From positions 124,001-188,000 of the forward strand of contig NZ_BCXD01000009.1 of NCBI RefSeq assembly GCF_001894925.1: DNA of 64,000 nt. The letters run 5' to 3'. Positions 47,993 through 56,435 of this stretch are shown here, piece by piece. The first letter of the stretch is position 1, and every line of letters begins with the position of its first letter. The DNA is from Rhodococcus rhodnii NBRC 100604. Lineage in GTDB: Bacteria; Actinomycetota; Actinomycetes; Mycobacteriales; Mycobacteriaceae. The notes under the pieces were generated by a model that was given only the letters and a program-made list of their open reading frames with translations, was not told the DNA's origin and searched no databases. Made by a program: the position numbers and the translations under genes.

Positions 47993-48850
47993 ATGTCCAC
48001 ACGCGCTCCGTTGGTCCCCGGTACCGTCTCGCCCGTCCGTCCCGTCCCGTCGTCGATCGAGGCGCCGGAGTACGCGTGGAAGGCGACTGCGAACGAGGGT
48101 CACGAACCGTGGGTGCAGACTCCCGAGACCATCGAGAAGATGCGGGTCGCGAGCCGGATCGCCGCGGGCGCGCTCGCCGAGGCCGGCAAGGCCGTCGCGC
48201 CGGGCGTCACGACGGACGAACTCGACCGCATCGCGCACGAGTTCATGATCGATCACGGCGCCTATCCGAGCACCCTGGGCTACAAGGGTTTCCCGAAGTC
48301 GTGCTGCACCTCGCTCAACGAGGTGATCTGCCACGGCATCCCAGACTCCACGGTCGTGCAGGACGGTGACATCGTGAACATCGACGTCACCGCCTACATC
48401 GACGGCGTGCACGGCGACACCAACGCGACCTTCCTCGCGGGCGACGTCGCCGAGGAGGTGCGCCTGCTCGTCGACCGCACCCGCGCGGCCACCGAGCGTG
48501 CGATCAAGGCGGTCCGGCCCGGCCGGGCGCTCAACGTGATCGGCCGCGTCATCGAGGCGTACGCGAATCGGTTCGGCTACGGCGTCGTCCGCGACTTCAC
48601 GGGCCACGGGATCGGCGAGACCTTCCACAACGGCCTCGTGATCCTGCACTACGACGAGCCGAGCGTCGACACCGTCATCGAGCCGGGCATGGTCTTCACG
48701 ATCGAGCCGATGATCGACCTCGGCACCGTCGACTGGGACATGTGGGACGACGGCTGGACCGTCGTCACCCGCGACCGGAAGTGGTCGGCGCAGTTCGAGC
48801 ACACTCTCGTCGTCACCGACACCGGTGCCGAGGTGCTGACGCTGCCGTGA
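47993..48850 (+). CDS. map: Methionine aminopeptidase, type I
   Basis: A 285-aa metallo-aminopeptidase that removes N-terminal Met. Motifs with the metal ligands are seen: [27 protein letters not shown] (in parts), [27 protein letters not shown] and QFEHTLVVT. The ~40-residue N-terminal extension with PxxP motifs is like mycobacterial MapB. TACCCT (47981-47986) ends 6 nt before ATG 47993, a textbook leaderless promoter. Confidence 0.96.
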   Translation: MSTRAPLVPGTVSPVRPVPSSIEAPEYAWKATANEGHEPWVQTPETIEKMRVASRIAAGALAEAGKAVAPGVTTDELDRIAHEFMIDHGAYPSTLGYKGFPKSCCTSLNEVICHGIPDSTVVQDGDIVNIDVTAYIDGVHGDTNATFLAGDVAEEVRLLVDRTRAATERAIKAVRPGRALNVIGRVIEAYANRFGYGVVRDFTGHGIGETFHNGLVILHYDEPSVDTVIEPGMVFTIEPMIDLGTVDWDMWDDGWTVVTRDRKWSAQFEHTLVVTDTGAEVLTLP

Positions 48851-48877
48851 CCACGCCGGTCGCGGGTGACTGCGAAC

Positions 48878-49609
48878 TCAGACCGTTGCGCGGCGCAGCA
48901 GCGCCCACGCGCCGGCTATCGCTGCGAGTCCGACGGCCAGCGGCATGACGACCATCGGGACGGCGACCGGGACCGAGACGAACCACGATCCGATGTCGCC
49001 CCACCAGCCTGCCCAGGTGACGAGGACCGCGAGGGCGCCGAGTGCGACCAGCACCGCGGTGCCGACCACGTAGATCCCCGTCATGCGGTAGCGGAACTGG
49101 ATCGCGCCCAGCAGCAGTCCGATCCCGTTGCCGAACACGAACAGCGATGCGATGCACGCGAACTGCACCCACTCGCTGGACGTGAACACCGAGCCGATGT
49201 CGAAGGCGAGCATGTTCAGGCCGAAGCCGTCCGTGGCGCGCTCGACGAGGGCGAGGCCGAACAGGAGTGCGCTGAGGACGAGGACCTGCCCCGCGCCGAC
49301 GAGCAGGATGGACGCGAAGAAGTCGCGCCGGGTGACGCCGAGGCCGACCGCGAACGGGAACGTCTGCGTGATCGACACGATGTAGAAGCCGAGGACCGAG
49401 AAGAACACCGCCGACACACCGCCGGTGAAGTTCGCCTCCTGCGGGGCGTCGACCAGGGCGATGATGGCGTAGGCGATGGCGAACGCGGCCGCACCGATCC
49501 CGAGCGGCCACCACAGCAGGCCCGCGAGCGGCTTCGTGTGGACGCGGGCGACCTGGGCCACTCGCGCGGCGGCGGGTACGTGCGCCGGGGAGATCTGGGT
49601 CGTGGTCAT
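48878..49609 (-). CDS. ABC transporter permease
   Basis: A 243-aa membrane protein with about six hydrophobic segments. A conserved loop reads GLGVTRRDFFASILLVGAGQ, usual in ABC-2 type permeases. It is coupled to the ATPase gene upstream by an ATGA overlap. Together with the GntR gene this is the YtrA-type arrangement often induced by cell-wall stress. Cargo unknown. Confidence 0.82.
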   Translation of the reverse strand: MTTTQISPAHVPAAARVAQVARVHTKPLAGLLWWPLGIGAAAFAIAYAIIALVDAPQEANFTGGVSAVFFSVLGFYIVSITQTFPFAVGLGVTRRDFFASILLVGAGQVLVLSALLFGLALVERATDGFGLNMLAFDIGSVFTSSEWVQFACIASLFVFGNGIGLLLGAIQFRYRMTGIYVVGTAVLVALGALAVLVTWAGWWGDIGSWFVSVPVAVPMVVMPLAVGLAAIAGAWALLRRATV

Positions 49610-50562
49610 CGGGATTCCTTTCGGTTCGGGCCGTGCGTGCCCGCGGCGAGATCGATCACGTACTGCTGGAGCGGCAACGGCTCGAGGACGACGCCGGCGC
49701 GCGACGCGGCGGCGCGCTCCTCGTCGCTCGGCTCACCCTGCAGTGCGACGCGCGCCTGCGTACCGAGCGTCTCGCGCCGCAGCTCGCGCATGCCGGCCGC
49801 GAGCGTGTCGACGGCGGTGGCGGGTCCGCTCGCCAGCCAGGCGGCCCGGCGCAGATCCTCGGTCGTCTCGTCGATCACCACGCGTCCGTGGTCGAGGAGC
49901 ACGATGTGCTCGATGAGGTCGGCGACTTCGTCGATGAGGTGGGTCGAGAGCACGACCGTGCGTGGATGTTCCGCGTAGTCGGCCAGCAGATGATCGTAGA
50001 AGCGCTGGCGGGCAACGGCATCGAGGCCGAGGTAGGGCTCGTCGAAGACCGTGAGCGGAGCGCGGGACGCGAGCCCGACGACGACGCCGAGCGCCGACGT
50101 CATACCGCGCGAGAGCTTCTTGACCCTGCGCTTGCGTGGCAGCTCGAACTCGCGGAGCAGCTCGTCCGCGTAGTCGGCGTCCCAGTTCTGCAGGAATCGG
50201 GAGGCGTTCTCGAGCACGCACTCCACGCTGAAGTCGAAGGGATACGACTGGCTCTCCTTGACGAACACGACGTTCGCGAGGACGTCCCGGTTCTCGGCCG
50301 GCGCCGCACCGAAGACCTCGACGTCACCCGACGTGGGGAACATCTGGCCGGTGAGCATCTGCATGAGCGTGGACTTGCCGGCGCCGTTGCGGCCCAGCAT
50401 CCCGTAGATGCGATCGGCGCGAAGATCGAACGTCGCGTCATCGACGGCGGTGAAGTCTCCGAACCGCTTGGTGAGTCCGCGCACGGACACGACCGTGCCG
50501 TCGTGGTGGACCGTGCCGTCGTGGTGGGTCGGGGTGCTCCGGGGGAGCGTGGCGGCGCTCAT
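49606..50562 (-). CDS. ABC transporter ATP-binding protein
   Basis: A 318-aa ATPase. Walker A GRNGAGKST, Q-loop near FVKESQSYPFD, signature LSRGMTSALG (a variant of LSGGQ), Walker B LTVFDEPYLGLD and the H-loop VVLSTHLIDE are present. ATG 50562 overlaps the GntR stop; a start at 50577 would overlap further and lacks an RBS. The N-terminus carries HHDGTV twice through an exact 18-nt duplication. It pairs with the permease next to it. Confidence 0.9.
   Translation of the reverse strand: MSAATLPRSTPTHHDGTVHHDGTVVSVRGLTKRFGDFTAVDDATFDLRADRIYGMLGRNGAGKSTLMQMLTGQMFPTSGDVEVFGAAPAENRDVLANVVFVKESQSYPFDFSVECVLENASRFLQNWDADYADELLREFELPRKRRVKKLSRGMTSALGVVVGLASRAPLTVFDEPYLGLDAVARQRFYDHLLADYAEHPRTVVLSTHLIDEVADLIEHIVLLDHGRVVIDETTEDLRRAAWLASGPATAVDTLAAGMRELRRETLGTQARVALQGEPSDEERAAASRAGVVLEPLPLQQYVIDLAAGTHGPNRKESR
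50492..50527. repeat. 2 x 18-nt tandem duplication in the ABC ATPase gene
   Basis: Two identical 18-nt units (50492-50509 and 50510-50527) encode the repeated HHDGTV near the N-terminus of the ATPase. The frame is kept. Confidence 0.9.
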
Positions 50563-50978
50563 CGTGCTTCCTTCCATTCGGTGGGGCTGGTCTGTTCGGT
50601 GGGGCTGGGGGCGTGTGCGTGCCGGTAGCCGCCGATCATCGCGGCGAGTTCGTCGACGCCGATGCCGAGCTTGTCGGCCTCGGTGACGAGCGGATCGAGG
50701 TACTGGCGTGCGAAGTTCTCGCGGCGACGGCCACGCAACATCTCGCGTGCGCCGGTGGCGACGAACATTCCGATTCCCCTTCTCTTGTAGAGGATTCCGT
50801 CGGACACGAGCTGGCCGAGCCCTTTGGCGGCGGTGGCCGGGTTGATGCGATGGAACGCCGCGAGTTCGTTCGTCGACGGCGCCTGGCCCTCCTCGGGCAG
50901 TGATCCGTCGATGATCGAGTTCTCGATCATCTCGGCGACCTGGACGAACAGCGGCTTGCCGTTGTCGGGAAGCGTCAC
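50559..50978 (-). CDS. GntR-family regulator, YtrA type
   Basis: A 139-aa regulator. The winged helix LFVQVAEMIENSIIDGSLPEEGQAPSTNELAAFHRINPATAAKGLGQLVSDGILYKRRGIGMFV (read in parts) fills the first ~75 residues. A short C-terminal region without a large effector domain marks the YtrA subfamily, which usually represses its own ABC operon. Its last residues (PTEQTSPTEW) come from an 18-nt-period repeat. GTG 50978 faces a palindrome at 51027-51050. Confidence 0.9.
   Translation of the reverse strand: MTLPDNGKPLFVQVAEMIENSIIDGSLPEEGQAPSTNELAAFHRINPATAAKGLGQLVSDGILYKRRGIGMFVATGAREMLRGRRRENFARQYLDPLVTEADKLGIGVDELAAMIGGYRHAHAPSPTEQTSPTEWKEAR
50577..50608. repeat. 18-nt-period direct repeat in the gntR 3' end
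   Basis: An 18-nt unit (50577-50594) is followed by a 14-nt identical partial copy (50595-50608). It encodes the repeated SPTE of the regulator's C-terminus. Confidence 0.85.
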
Positions 50979-51026
50979 GGCGCCACCCGTCCGCCGACGA
51001 CGTCCCGTTCGCCGACCCAGTGCATC

Positions 51027-51050
51027 GGTTCGTTACTCATGTAACCAACC
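51027..51050. promoter_or_regulatory. Candidate GntR operator
   Basis: Ten-base arms (51027-51036 and 51041-51050) pair at 9 of 10 positions around a 4-nt spacer; the inner half is GTTAC-tcat-GTAAC. It is 49 nt upstream of the gntR GTG and 56 nt upstream of the divergent hydrolase-like gene, fitting autoregulation of the GntR/ABC operon. Confidence 0.65.
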
Positions 51051-51105
51051 ATAGAACCGATGCGGTGTCGTCCGCAACCGCGTCCGATCGCGTAGGTTCT
51101 GGGAT

Positions 51106-51672
51106 ATGGAGACGACACGGGTGTCGGTGGGTGGCGAACAGATCCCGGTCGTGGTCGGTGGACCCGAGACCACGCACACCGTGATGCTGCTCGGCGACAC
51201 GGGACACGAACCGGACTCGTTCACGACAGTGTGCGAGCGACTGCACAATTCGGCGTTGCGGACGATCGTCCCGCAGGATCCGGCGGCCCTCGACCGCACG
51301 ACCCTCATGGGCCTGCTCGACGCCCTCGAGATCGGGTGGGTCAACCTCGTCGGCATCGACGGCGGCGCCGAACTCGCATGGGCGGTCGCGGCGACCCAGT
51401 TCGGGCGCTTCGCGAGCCTCGTCGTCGCCGACCGCGGTCACCCGGCGGTACCCGACCGCGGCGGTCTCGTCCGCGATGCCGCCTGCCCGCCGGTCGAATT
51501 GCCGACGACGGTCCTCGTCTCGCAGCCCGACCGCGCGCCCGAAGCGCGGGGGAGCGGACGCTTCGTCTACGCCGACTTCCGGATGGTCGAACTCGCGCCC
51601 GTCGCGCAGGTGCCGCGCGACGCCGCGGCCGAACTCGCGACGGAGATCACGCTGCGCACGTCACCGTGGTGA
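51106..51672 (+). CDS. Alpha/beta-hydrolase-fold protein without nucleophile Ser
   Basis: A 188-aa protein resembling the hydrolase-fold protein that neighbours mtr in M. tuberculosis (Rv2854). The fold is suggested by TVMLLGDTGHEPDSF, LMGLLDALEIGWVNLVGIDGGAELAWAVA and FASLVVADRG. At the nucleophile elbow the sequence is G-I-D-G-G: Asp85 replaces the Ser of GxSxG. It is also shorter than active enzymes. A catalytic role is doubtful. TAGGTT ends 7 nt before its ATG. Confidence 0.7.
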   Translation: METTRVSVGGEQIPVVVGGPETTHTVMLLGDTGHEPDSFTTVCERLHNSALRTIVPQDPAALDRTTLMGLLDALEIGWVNLVGIDGGAELAWAVAATQFGRFASLVVADRGHPAVPDRGGLVRDAACPPVELPTTVLVSQPDRAPEARGSGRFVYADFRMVELAPVAQVPRDAAAELATEITLRTSPW

Positions 51673-51683
51673 CGGCGCGCTAG

Positions 51684-51714
51684 CTCAGAGGTCGAGATAC
51701 TCAGAGGTCGAGAT
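51684..51714. repeat. 16-nt tandem duplication at the mtr 3' end
   Basis: The unit ctcagaggtcgagata (51684-51699) is followed by a copy matching 15 of 16 bases (51700-51714). It spans the mtr stop codon. The final residues of mtr (LDL and stop) are thus encoded in one copy and repeated just beyond. Confidence 0.85.
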
Positions 51715-53080
51715 CGAGGAGTGCGTTCTCGACGACCTCGGTGAGCGCGGGGTGGATCCAGTACTGGCCGCGCGCCATCTCCCGCGCACCGAGGCCGAAC
51801 GTCATCGCCTGCACGAGCGGCTGGATCAGCGTCGGGGCCTCGGGTCCGAGGATGTGCGCGCCCAGGAGCGTCCCCGTCGCACGATCCGCGACGACCTTGC
51901 AGAAGCCGCTCTCGTCCTCGAGCGCCCAGCCGTAGGCGACGTCGCGGTACTCGCGCACACCGACGGTGACGTCGTGGTCGCGGCGCGCGTCCGCCTCGGT
52001 GAGCCCCACACTCGCGATCTGCGGATCCGTGAACACCGCCGCCGGGACGAACCGCTCGTCGCTCGCGACGAGCGTCGCAGGGTCCGACCACGTCCCGTGC
52101 AGGACGTTCTCGGCGACGACGCGGGCCTGCCGGTTGGCGATGTGCTTGAGCTAGTGCGGCGACGAGACGTCGCCGAGCGCCCACACGCCCGGCGCGCTCG
52201 TGCGCTGGAACTCGTCCACCGCGACGAGGCCGTCCTCGGTCACGTCGATTCCGCCCGCCGCGGCGCCCAGCCGGTCGGCGTTGGACACCCGTCCCGTCGC
52301 GACGAGCAGGGTGTCGCCCGTGATCGCCTCGCCCGAGTCGAGCGTCACGGTGACGGACCCGGCGTCGTCGCCGGTGACGTGGGTGACCGTCGCGTCGGTG
52401 TGGACGTTCCAGCGTGAGTGCGCGCCCTGCGCGAATCTCGCCGAGATGTCGGCGTCGAGGCTGCGCAGCAGCGCCGGGCCGCGGGCGACGACGTGCACGT
52501 CGCTGCCGAGCGCGGAGAACACGTGCGCGAACTCGGCTGCGATCGCTCCGCCACCGATCACGATCAGCCGCTCGGGAAGCGCGGGGATCCGCATGACGGT
52601 GTCGCTGGTGTGGAACGGGACGCCGGATTCCGTGACGACGTCCGGCACCACCGGACGCGATCCCGCTGCGACGATCACCTGATCGGCGGAGATCCGTTCG
52701 CCCGAGTCGAGGGCGAGTTCGCGGTCGCCGACGAACCGCGCGTGACCGCGCAGCAGCGTGACGTGGTCGCTGCGTTCGATCCGGTGCCGCTCACCGTTCT
52801 CCGAGAGCGGATCGACCCGCCCGAAGACCCGCGCGATCACGTCGGGCCAGCGCACGCCCTCGACGGTCGCGTCCACCCCGAACCTCGCGGCCGACCGGAC
52901 GGTGCGCGCGACGTCGGCGCCGTGCACGAACATCTTGGTGGGGATGCAGCCCACGTTGAGGCACGTCCCGCCGAACACGCCCGACTCGATCAGCGCGACG
53001 TCGCGATCACGAAAACGCCGGTCGATCAGGGTGTTTCCCGATCCCGATCCGATCACCGCGACATCGAAGCGGCGCGTCAC
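51701..53080 (-). pseudogene. mtr: Mycothione reductase, interrupted by an in-frame amber codon
   Basis: The frame is 459 codons from GTG 53080 to TGA 51703-51701, as long as M. tuberculosis Mtr. It holds FAD motif VAVIGSGSGN, the redox disulfide GGTCLNVGCIPTK (Cys40/Cys45), the NADPH motif VIGGGAIAAEFAHVFSALG, ATGRVSNAD, the second FAD motif GVWALGDVSSPH, and the dimer domain [13 protein letters not shown] with [12 protein letters not shown]. Codon 310 (52153-52151) is TAG, just after GDVSSPH; reading continues [12 protein letters not shown] in the same frame. A one-base change from CAG would explain it. The enzyme reduces oxidised mycothiol; a 309-aa product lacks the dimer interface and catalytic His-Glu and should be inactive. 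Its GTG overlaps the upstream hydrolase stop. Confidence 0.9.
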
Positions 53081-54090
53081 GGGCGCGGCTCCGCCGGAGC
53101 GGCGTACTCGTCGATCTCGGCGAGCCACCGGTCGACCTCCGCGAAGGCGCGGCGGCGCGGTTCCTCGCGCGAGAGGAACACGTCGTGACGGGCGCCGTCG
53201 ATCGGCACGATCGTCGTGCGATCGCCGAGGCACCCGGCCCAGCGGGCGATCTGCCGTACGTCCAGCACGAGATCGGCGACGTCGGGATCGCGGCCGTAGG
53301 ATTTCGTCGAGCGCAGCACGAGTGCCGGCACTCCGATGTCGAGTCCGCGGTGCAGCCGGGCGTGCGCCCGCCGTACGGCGCGCAGCCATCCGAAGCGCAC
53401 CGGGAAGCCGGTGAGCGGCTTCCACTCGAGGTCGTACGTCCACTCGCCGCGCCGCTCGACGTGCAGGCTCGCGCCGTACGCGTCGAGCGAGGCGAGCGGG
53501 ATCGTCGTGTGACCGGACACGCGTCCGACGACGTCGACGAGTGCGGTTCCGAACGAGCGGAGCACCGCTGGTCCCTGCAGGTCGAACCACGGGCTGTTGA
53601 GAACCAGCCCCATCACACCGAGGTCCTCGGTGCCGCGCCGCCGGTGTGCGTCGAGCCACAGCGGCAGGATCAGCCCGCCCGTCGAGTGCGCGGCGAGAAG
53701 TACCGGTCCGCCGCCGATCTCGCTGCGCGCGAGCGCGAGCGCGCGGTCGATCTCGGCGTCGTAGTCGCGCAGATCCGTCGCGAAGTGCGGAGTCTGACCC
53801 TCGCGGCGAGAGCGACCGCATTTGTGCAGGTCGAGTGCGTAGAACGCATAGCCCTGTTCGTGGAAGTGCTCCGCGACGTGGCGTTGGAAGAAGTAGTCGG
53901 TGAACCCGTGCACGTACAGGACGGCGCGGTCGTGCGATGCGCCCGAGGGCTGATACCGCACGAGCGTCGCGACGTTCTCGCCCTCGCCGTCGGGATCGGG
54001 ACCCAACTCGATCGTCAGTTGCTCGTAGCCGTCGCCGAGGACGTCGGGCCGCCACCGTGCTCGCGCATCGGACTCCATCACACCGGTCAC
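53077..54090 (-). CDS. Alpha/beta hydrolase (monoacylglycerol lipase/lysophospholipase-like)
   Basis: A 337-aa hydrolase. RAVLYVHGFTDYFFQRHVAEHF gives the oxyanion region; the nucleophile elbow is AAHSTGGLILPLW; the catalytic His is in IDGARHDVFLSRE. GTG 54090 is chosen because TACCTT on the minus strand lies 7 nt upstream; ATG 54078 is an alternative. The stop overlaps the mtr start (GTGA), so both genes are one transcript. The natural substrate is unknown. Confidence 0.85.
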   Translation of the reverse strand: MTGVMESDARARWRPDVLGDGYEQLTIELGPDPDGEGENVATLVRYQPSGASHDRAVLYVHGFTDYFFQRHVAEHFHEQGYAFYALDLHKCGRSRREGQTPHFATDLRDYDAEIDRALALARSEIGGGPVLLAAHSTGGLILPLWLDAHRRRGTEDLGVMGLVLNSPWFDLQGPAVLRSFGTALVDVVGRVSGHTTIPLASLDAYGASLHVERRGEWTYDLEWKPLTGFPVRFGWLRAVRRAHARLHRGLDIGVPALVLRSTKSYGRDPDVADLVLDVRQIARWAGCLGDRTTIVPIDGARHDVFLSREEPRRRAFAEVDRWLAEIDEYAAPAEPRP

Positions 54091-54223
54091 ATGCTTCAAG
54101 GTAGCCACAATCACAAGAGGGTGGGACGTTCGGCCTGCGGAACGGGGAGCACAATGGTGGGACGAGCGTGCGAACGCGCGCGGGGCCAACGTGGGCGGAC
54201 ACGGAGCCGCGGGATCGTCCGGG

Positions 54224-54330
54224 TAACCTGTTGCCCGATTCCGCACCAGCGGGTCCGCAGACGGTGACCGGAAGGACGCGCCCCGAAGTTCGCGGCCACC
54301 CGGCAACAGTGACAGGAAGTCGATTCTCCA
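54224..54330 (+). promoter_or_regulatory. mqo promoter and leader
   Basis: TAACCT at 54224-54229 is a good -10 candidate. The leader of about 95 nt contains acggtgaccgg and acccggcaac stretches that could fold, then an aggaag RBS about 12 nt before GTG 54331. I see no complete known riboswitch. Confidence 0.4.
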
Positions 54331-55857
54331 GTGTCTGATCGAAACGCGGTAGAGACGAAGTCCGACGTAGTGCTCGTCGGCGCCGGCATCATGAGCGCCA
54401 CCCTCGGTGCGATCCTGCGTCAGGTCGCCCCGGACTGGTCCGTCACCGTCTTCGAGCGACTCGACGCGGCCGCGGCGGAGAGCAGCGACCCGTGGAACAA
54501 CGCGGGTACCGGTCACTCCGCGCTCTGCGAGCTCAACTACACGCCGCAGCAGCCCGATGGCACGGTCGACACCACGAAGGCCGTCAACGTCAACGAGCAG
54601 TTCCAGGTCTCGCGCCAGTTCTGGTCGCACGCGATCGAGCACGGCATCCTCGAGGCGCCGCGCGAGTTCATCAATCCGATCCCGCACGTCGCGTTCGTGC
54701 ACGGCGAGAAGAACCAGCAGTACCTGCGCGCCCGCTACGAGGCGCTCGTCGACAATCCGCTGTTCGCGGGTATGGAGTACATCGACGACCCCGCCGAGTT
54801 CTCGAACCGGCTTCCGCTCATGGCGAAGGGCCGCGACTTCGCCGACCCGATCGCGCTCAACTGGAGCCAGGACGGCACCGACGTCGACTTCGGTGCGCTG
54901 AGCCGCCAGCTGCTCGGGTACGTCGGCGCATCGGGTGGCGACGTCCACTTCGGTCACGAGGTCACCGATCTCGACAAGCAGTCCGACGGCAGCTGGATCG
55001 TCAAGGTCCGCAATCGCCGGACGGGCGAGCGCAAGAAGGTGCACTCGCGGTTCGTGTTCGTCGGTGCGGGCGGTGGCGCCCTGCCGCTGCTGCAGAAGGC
55101 CGGGATCAAGGAGGCCAAGGGCTTCGGCGGCTTCCCGGTCAGCGGCGCGTTCCTGCGCTGCACCAATCCCGAACTCGTCGCCCAGCACAGCGCGAAGGTG
55201 TACGGCAAGGCCGCCGTCGGCGCGCCCCCGATGTCGGTGCCGCACCTCGACACCCGCGTCATCAAGCACCGTCCCGGGCTGCTGTTCGGCCCGTACGCGG
55301 GCTGGTCGCCGAAGTTCCTCAAGGAGGGCCGCATCACGGATCTGCCCGGCTCGGTCAAGCCCGGCAACCTCGCGTCGATGCTCGGCGTCGGCATGAGCGA
55401 GATGGGCCTCGTGAAGTACCTCGTCAGCGAGCTCACCAAGAGCGAGTTCGGCCGCATCGAGGACCTCAAGGAGTTCGTCCCGCAGGCGATCGGCAAGGAC
55501 TGGGAGCTCATCGTCGCGGGCCAGCGCGTGCAGGTCATCCGCCCGAAGGGGCGCAGCGGCGTGCTCGAGTTCGGTACCGCCGTCATCAACTCCGAGGACG
55601 GCACGATCGCGGGTCTGCTCGGCGCCTCGCCCGGCGCGTCCACCGCGGTCCCGGCGATGCTCGACGTGCTCGAGCGCTGCTTCCCGCGCGAGTTCGAGTC
55701 CTGGCGTCCCACGCTCGCCGAGATGGTGCCGTCGCTCGGCGTCAAGCTCTCGAACGATCCGGCTCTGTTCGAGCAGGTCTGGAACTGGAGTTCGTCGGTT
55801 CTCGAGCTCGGCAGCGAGCGCGCCGCCGACGAGCCCGGCGACGTCGTCGCCGTCTGA
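54331..55857 (+). CDS. mqo: Malate:quinone oxidoreductase
   Basis: A 508-aa peripheral membrane FAD enzyme that oxidises malate and passes electrons to quinone. The FAD motif [57 protein letters not shown] and the late [25 protein letters not shown] (in parts) are family signatures. Together with sdhCAB and the DASS carrier it gives the window two quinone-reducing dicarboxylate enzymes. GTG start; an aggaag RBS is a little far upstream. Confidence 0.96.
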   Translation: MSDRNAVETKSDVVLVGAGIMSATLGAILRQVAPDWSVTVFERLDAAAAESSDPWNNAGTGHSALCELNYTPQQPDGTVDTTKAVNVNEQFQVSRQFWSHAIEHGILEAPREFINPIPHVAFVHGEKNQQYLRARYEALVDNPLFAGMEYIDDPAEFSNRLPLMAKGRDFADPIALNWSQDGTDVDFGALSRQLLGYVGASGGDVHFGHEVTDLDKQSDGSWIVKVRNRRTGERKKVHSRFVFVGAGGGALPLLQKAGIKEAKGFGGFPVSGAFLRCTNPELVAQHSAKVYGKAAVGAPPMSVPHLDTRVIKHRPGLLFGPYAGWSPKFLKEGRITDLPGSVKPGNLASMLGVGMSEMGLVKYLVSELTKSEFGRIEDLKEFVPQAIGKDWELIVAGQRVQVIRPKGRSGVLEFGTAVINSEDGTIAGLLGASPGASTAVPAMLDVLERCFPREFESWRPTLAEMVPSLGVKLSNDPALFEQVWNWSSSVLELGSERAADEPGDVVAV

Positions 55858-55891
55858 CCTCGGCTCGCGTCCTGTGCCATAGTCAGCTCCC

Positions 55892-56341
55892 ATGACGGCT
55901 ACTGCGGCACTCAAACGCGCCTGGGCACTCGACCTGGACACCTCGACCCTCTACGCACTGCTCTCGTTGCGGGTCGAGGTGTTCGTCGTCGAGCAGGCGT
56001 GTGCGTACCCCGAGCTCGACGGCCGCGATCTGCTGTCGGACACCCGGCACTTCTGGCTCGAACAGGACGGCCGTGTCGTGTGCACGCTGCGGCTCCTCGA
56101 AGAGAACGTGGACGGCGTCACGACGTACCGCATCGGCCGGCTGTGCACCGAGCGATCGGCGCGCGGCAAGGGCCACACCACGCGGCTGCTGCGTGCCGCC
56201 CTCGCCGAGGTCGGCGACGCCACCTGCCGCATCAACGCGCAGACCTATCTCGTCGACATGTACGGCAAGCACGGGTTCGTCGCCGACGGCGAGGAGTTCG
56301 TGGAGGACGGCATCCCGCACGTGCCGATGCGCCGCCCCTGA
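55892..56341 (+). CDS. ElaA-like GNAT acetyltransferase
   Basis: A 149-aa protein with the ElaA pattern LYALLSLRVEVFVVEQACAYPELDGRDLLSDTRHFW (read in parts), acetyl-CoA loop RLCTERSARGKGHTTRLLRAAL and YGKHGFVADGEEFVEDGIPHVPM. Its place next to mqo matches M. tuberculosis Rv2851c. CATAGT ends 8 nt before its ATG. Substrate unknown. Confidence 0.88.
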   Translation: MTATAALKRAWALDLDTSTLYALLSLRVEVFVVEQACAYPELDGRDLLSDTRHFWLEQDGRVVCTLRLLEENVDGVTTYRIGRLCTERSARGKGHTTRLLRAALAEVGDATCRINAQTYLVDMYGKHGFVADGEEFVEDGIPHVPMRRP

Positions 56342-56364
56342 CCGGAGCCGTGGCGGAGGGGTCG

Positions 56365-56370
56365 TAGAGT
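56365..56370 (+). promoter_or_regulatory. Candidate cysG -10 hexamer
   Basis: TAGAGT at 56365-56370 fits the TAnnnT pattern and would give a leader of about 60 nt before GTG 56436. No clear -35 is seen. Confidence 0.4.
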
Positions 56371-56435
56371 CGTCGCGACGGCATCGCATCGCGACGCCGC
56401 CGCTGCACGTGTCATCCGAACGGAAGGTCAGGGGA

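Noticed and set aside
54224-54330. acccggcaac in the mqo leader recalls part of a SAM-I riboswitch
   Set aside because: The other conserved boxes and the needed helices are not visible, and mqo is not a sulfur or methionine gene.
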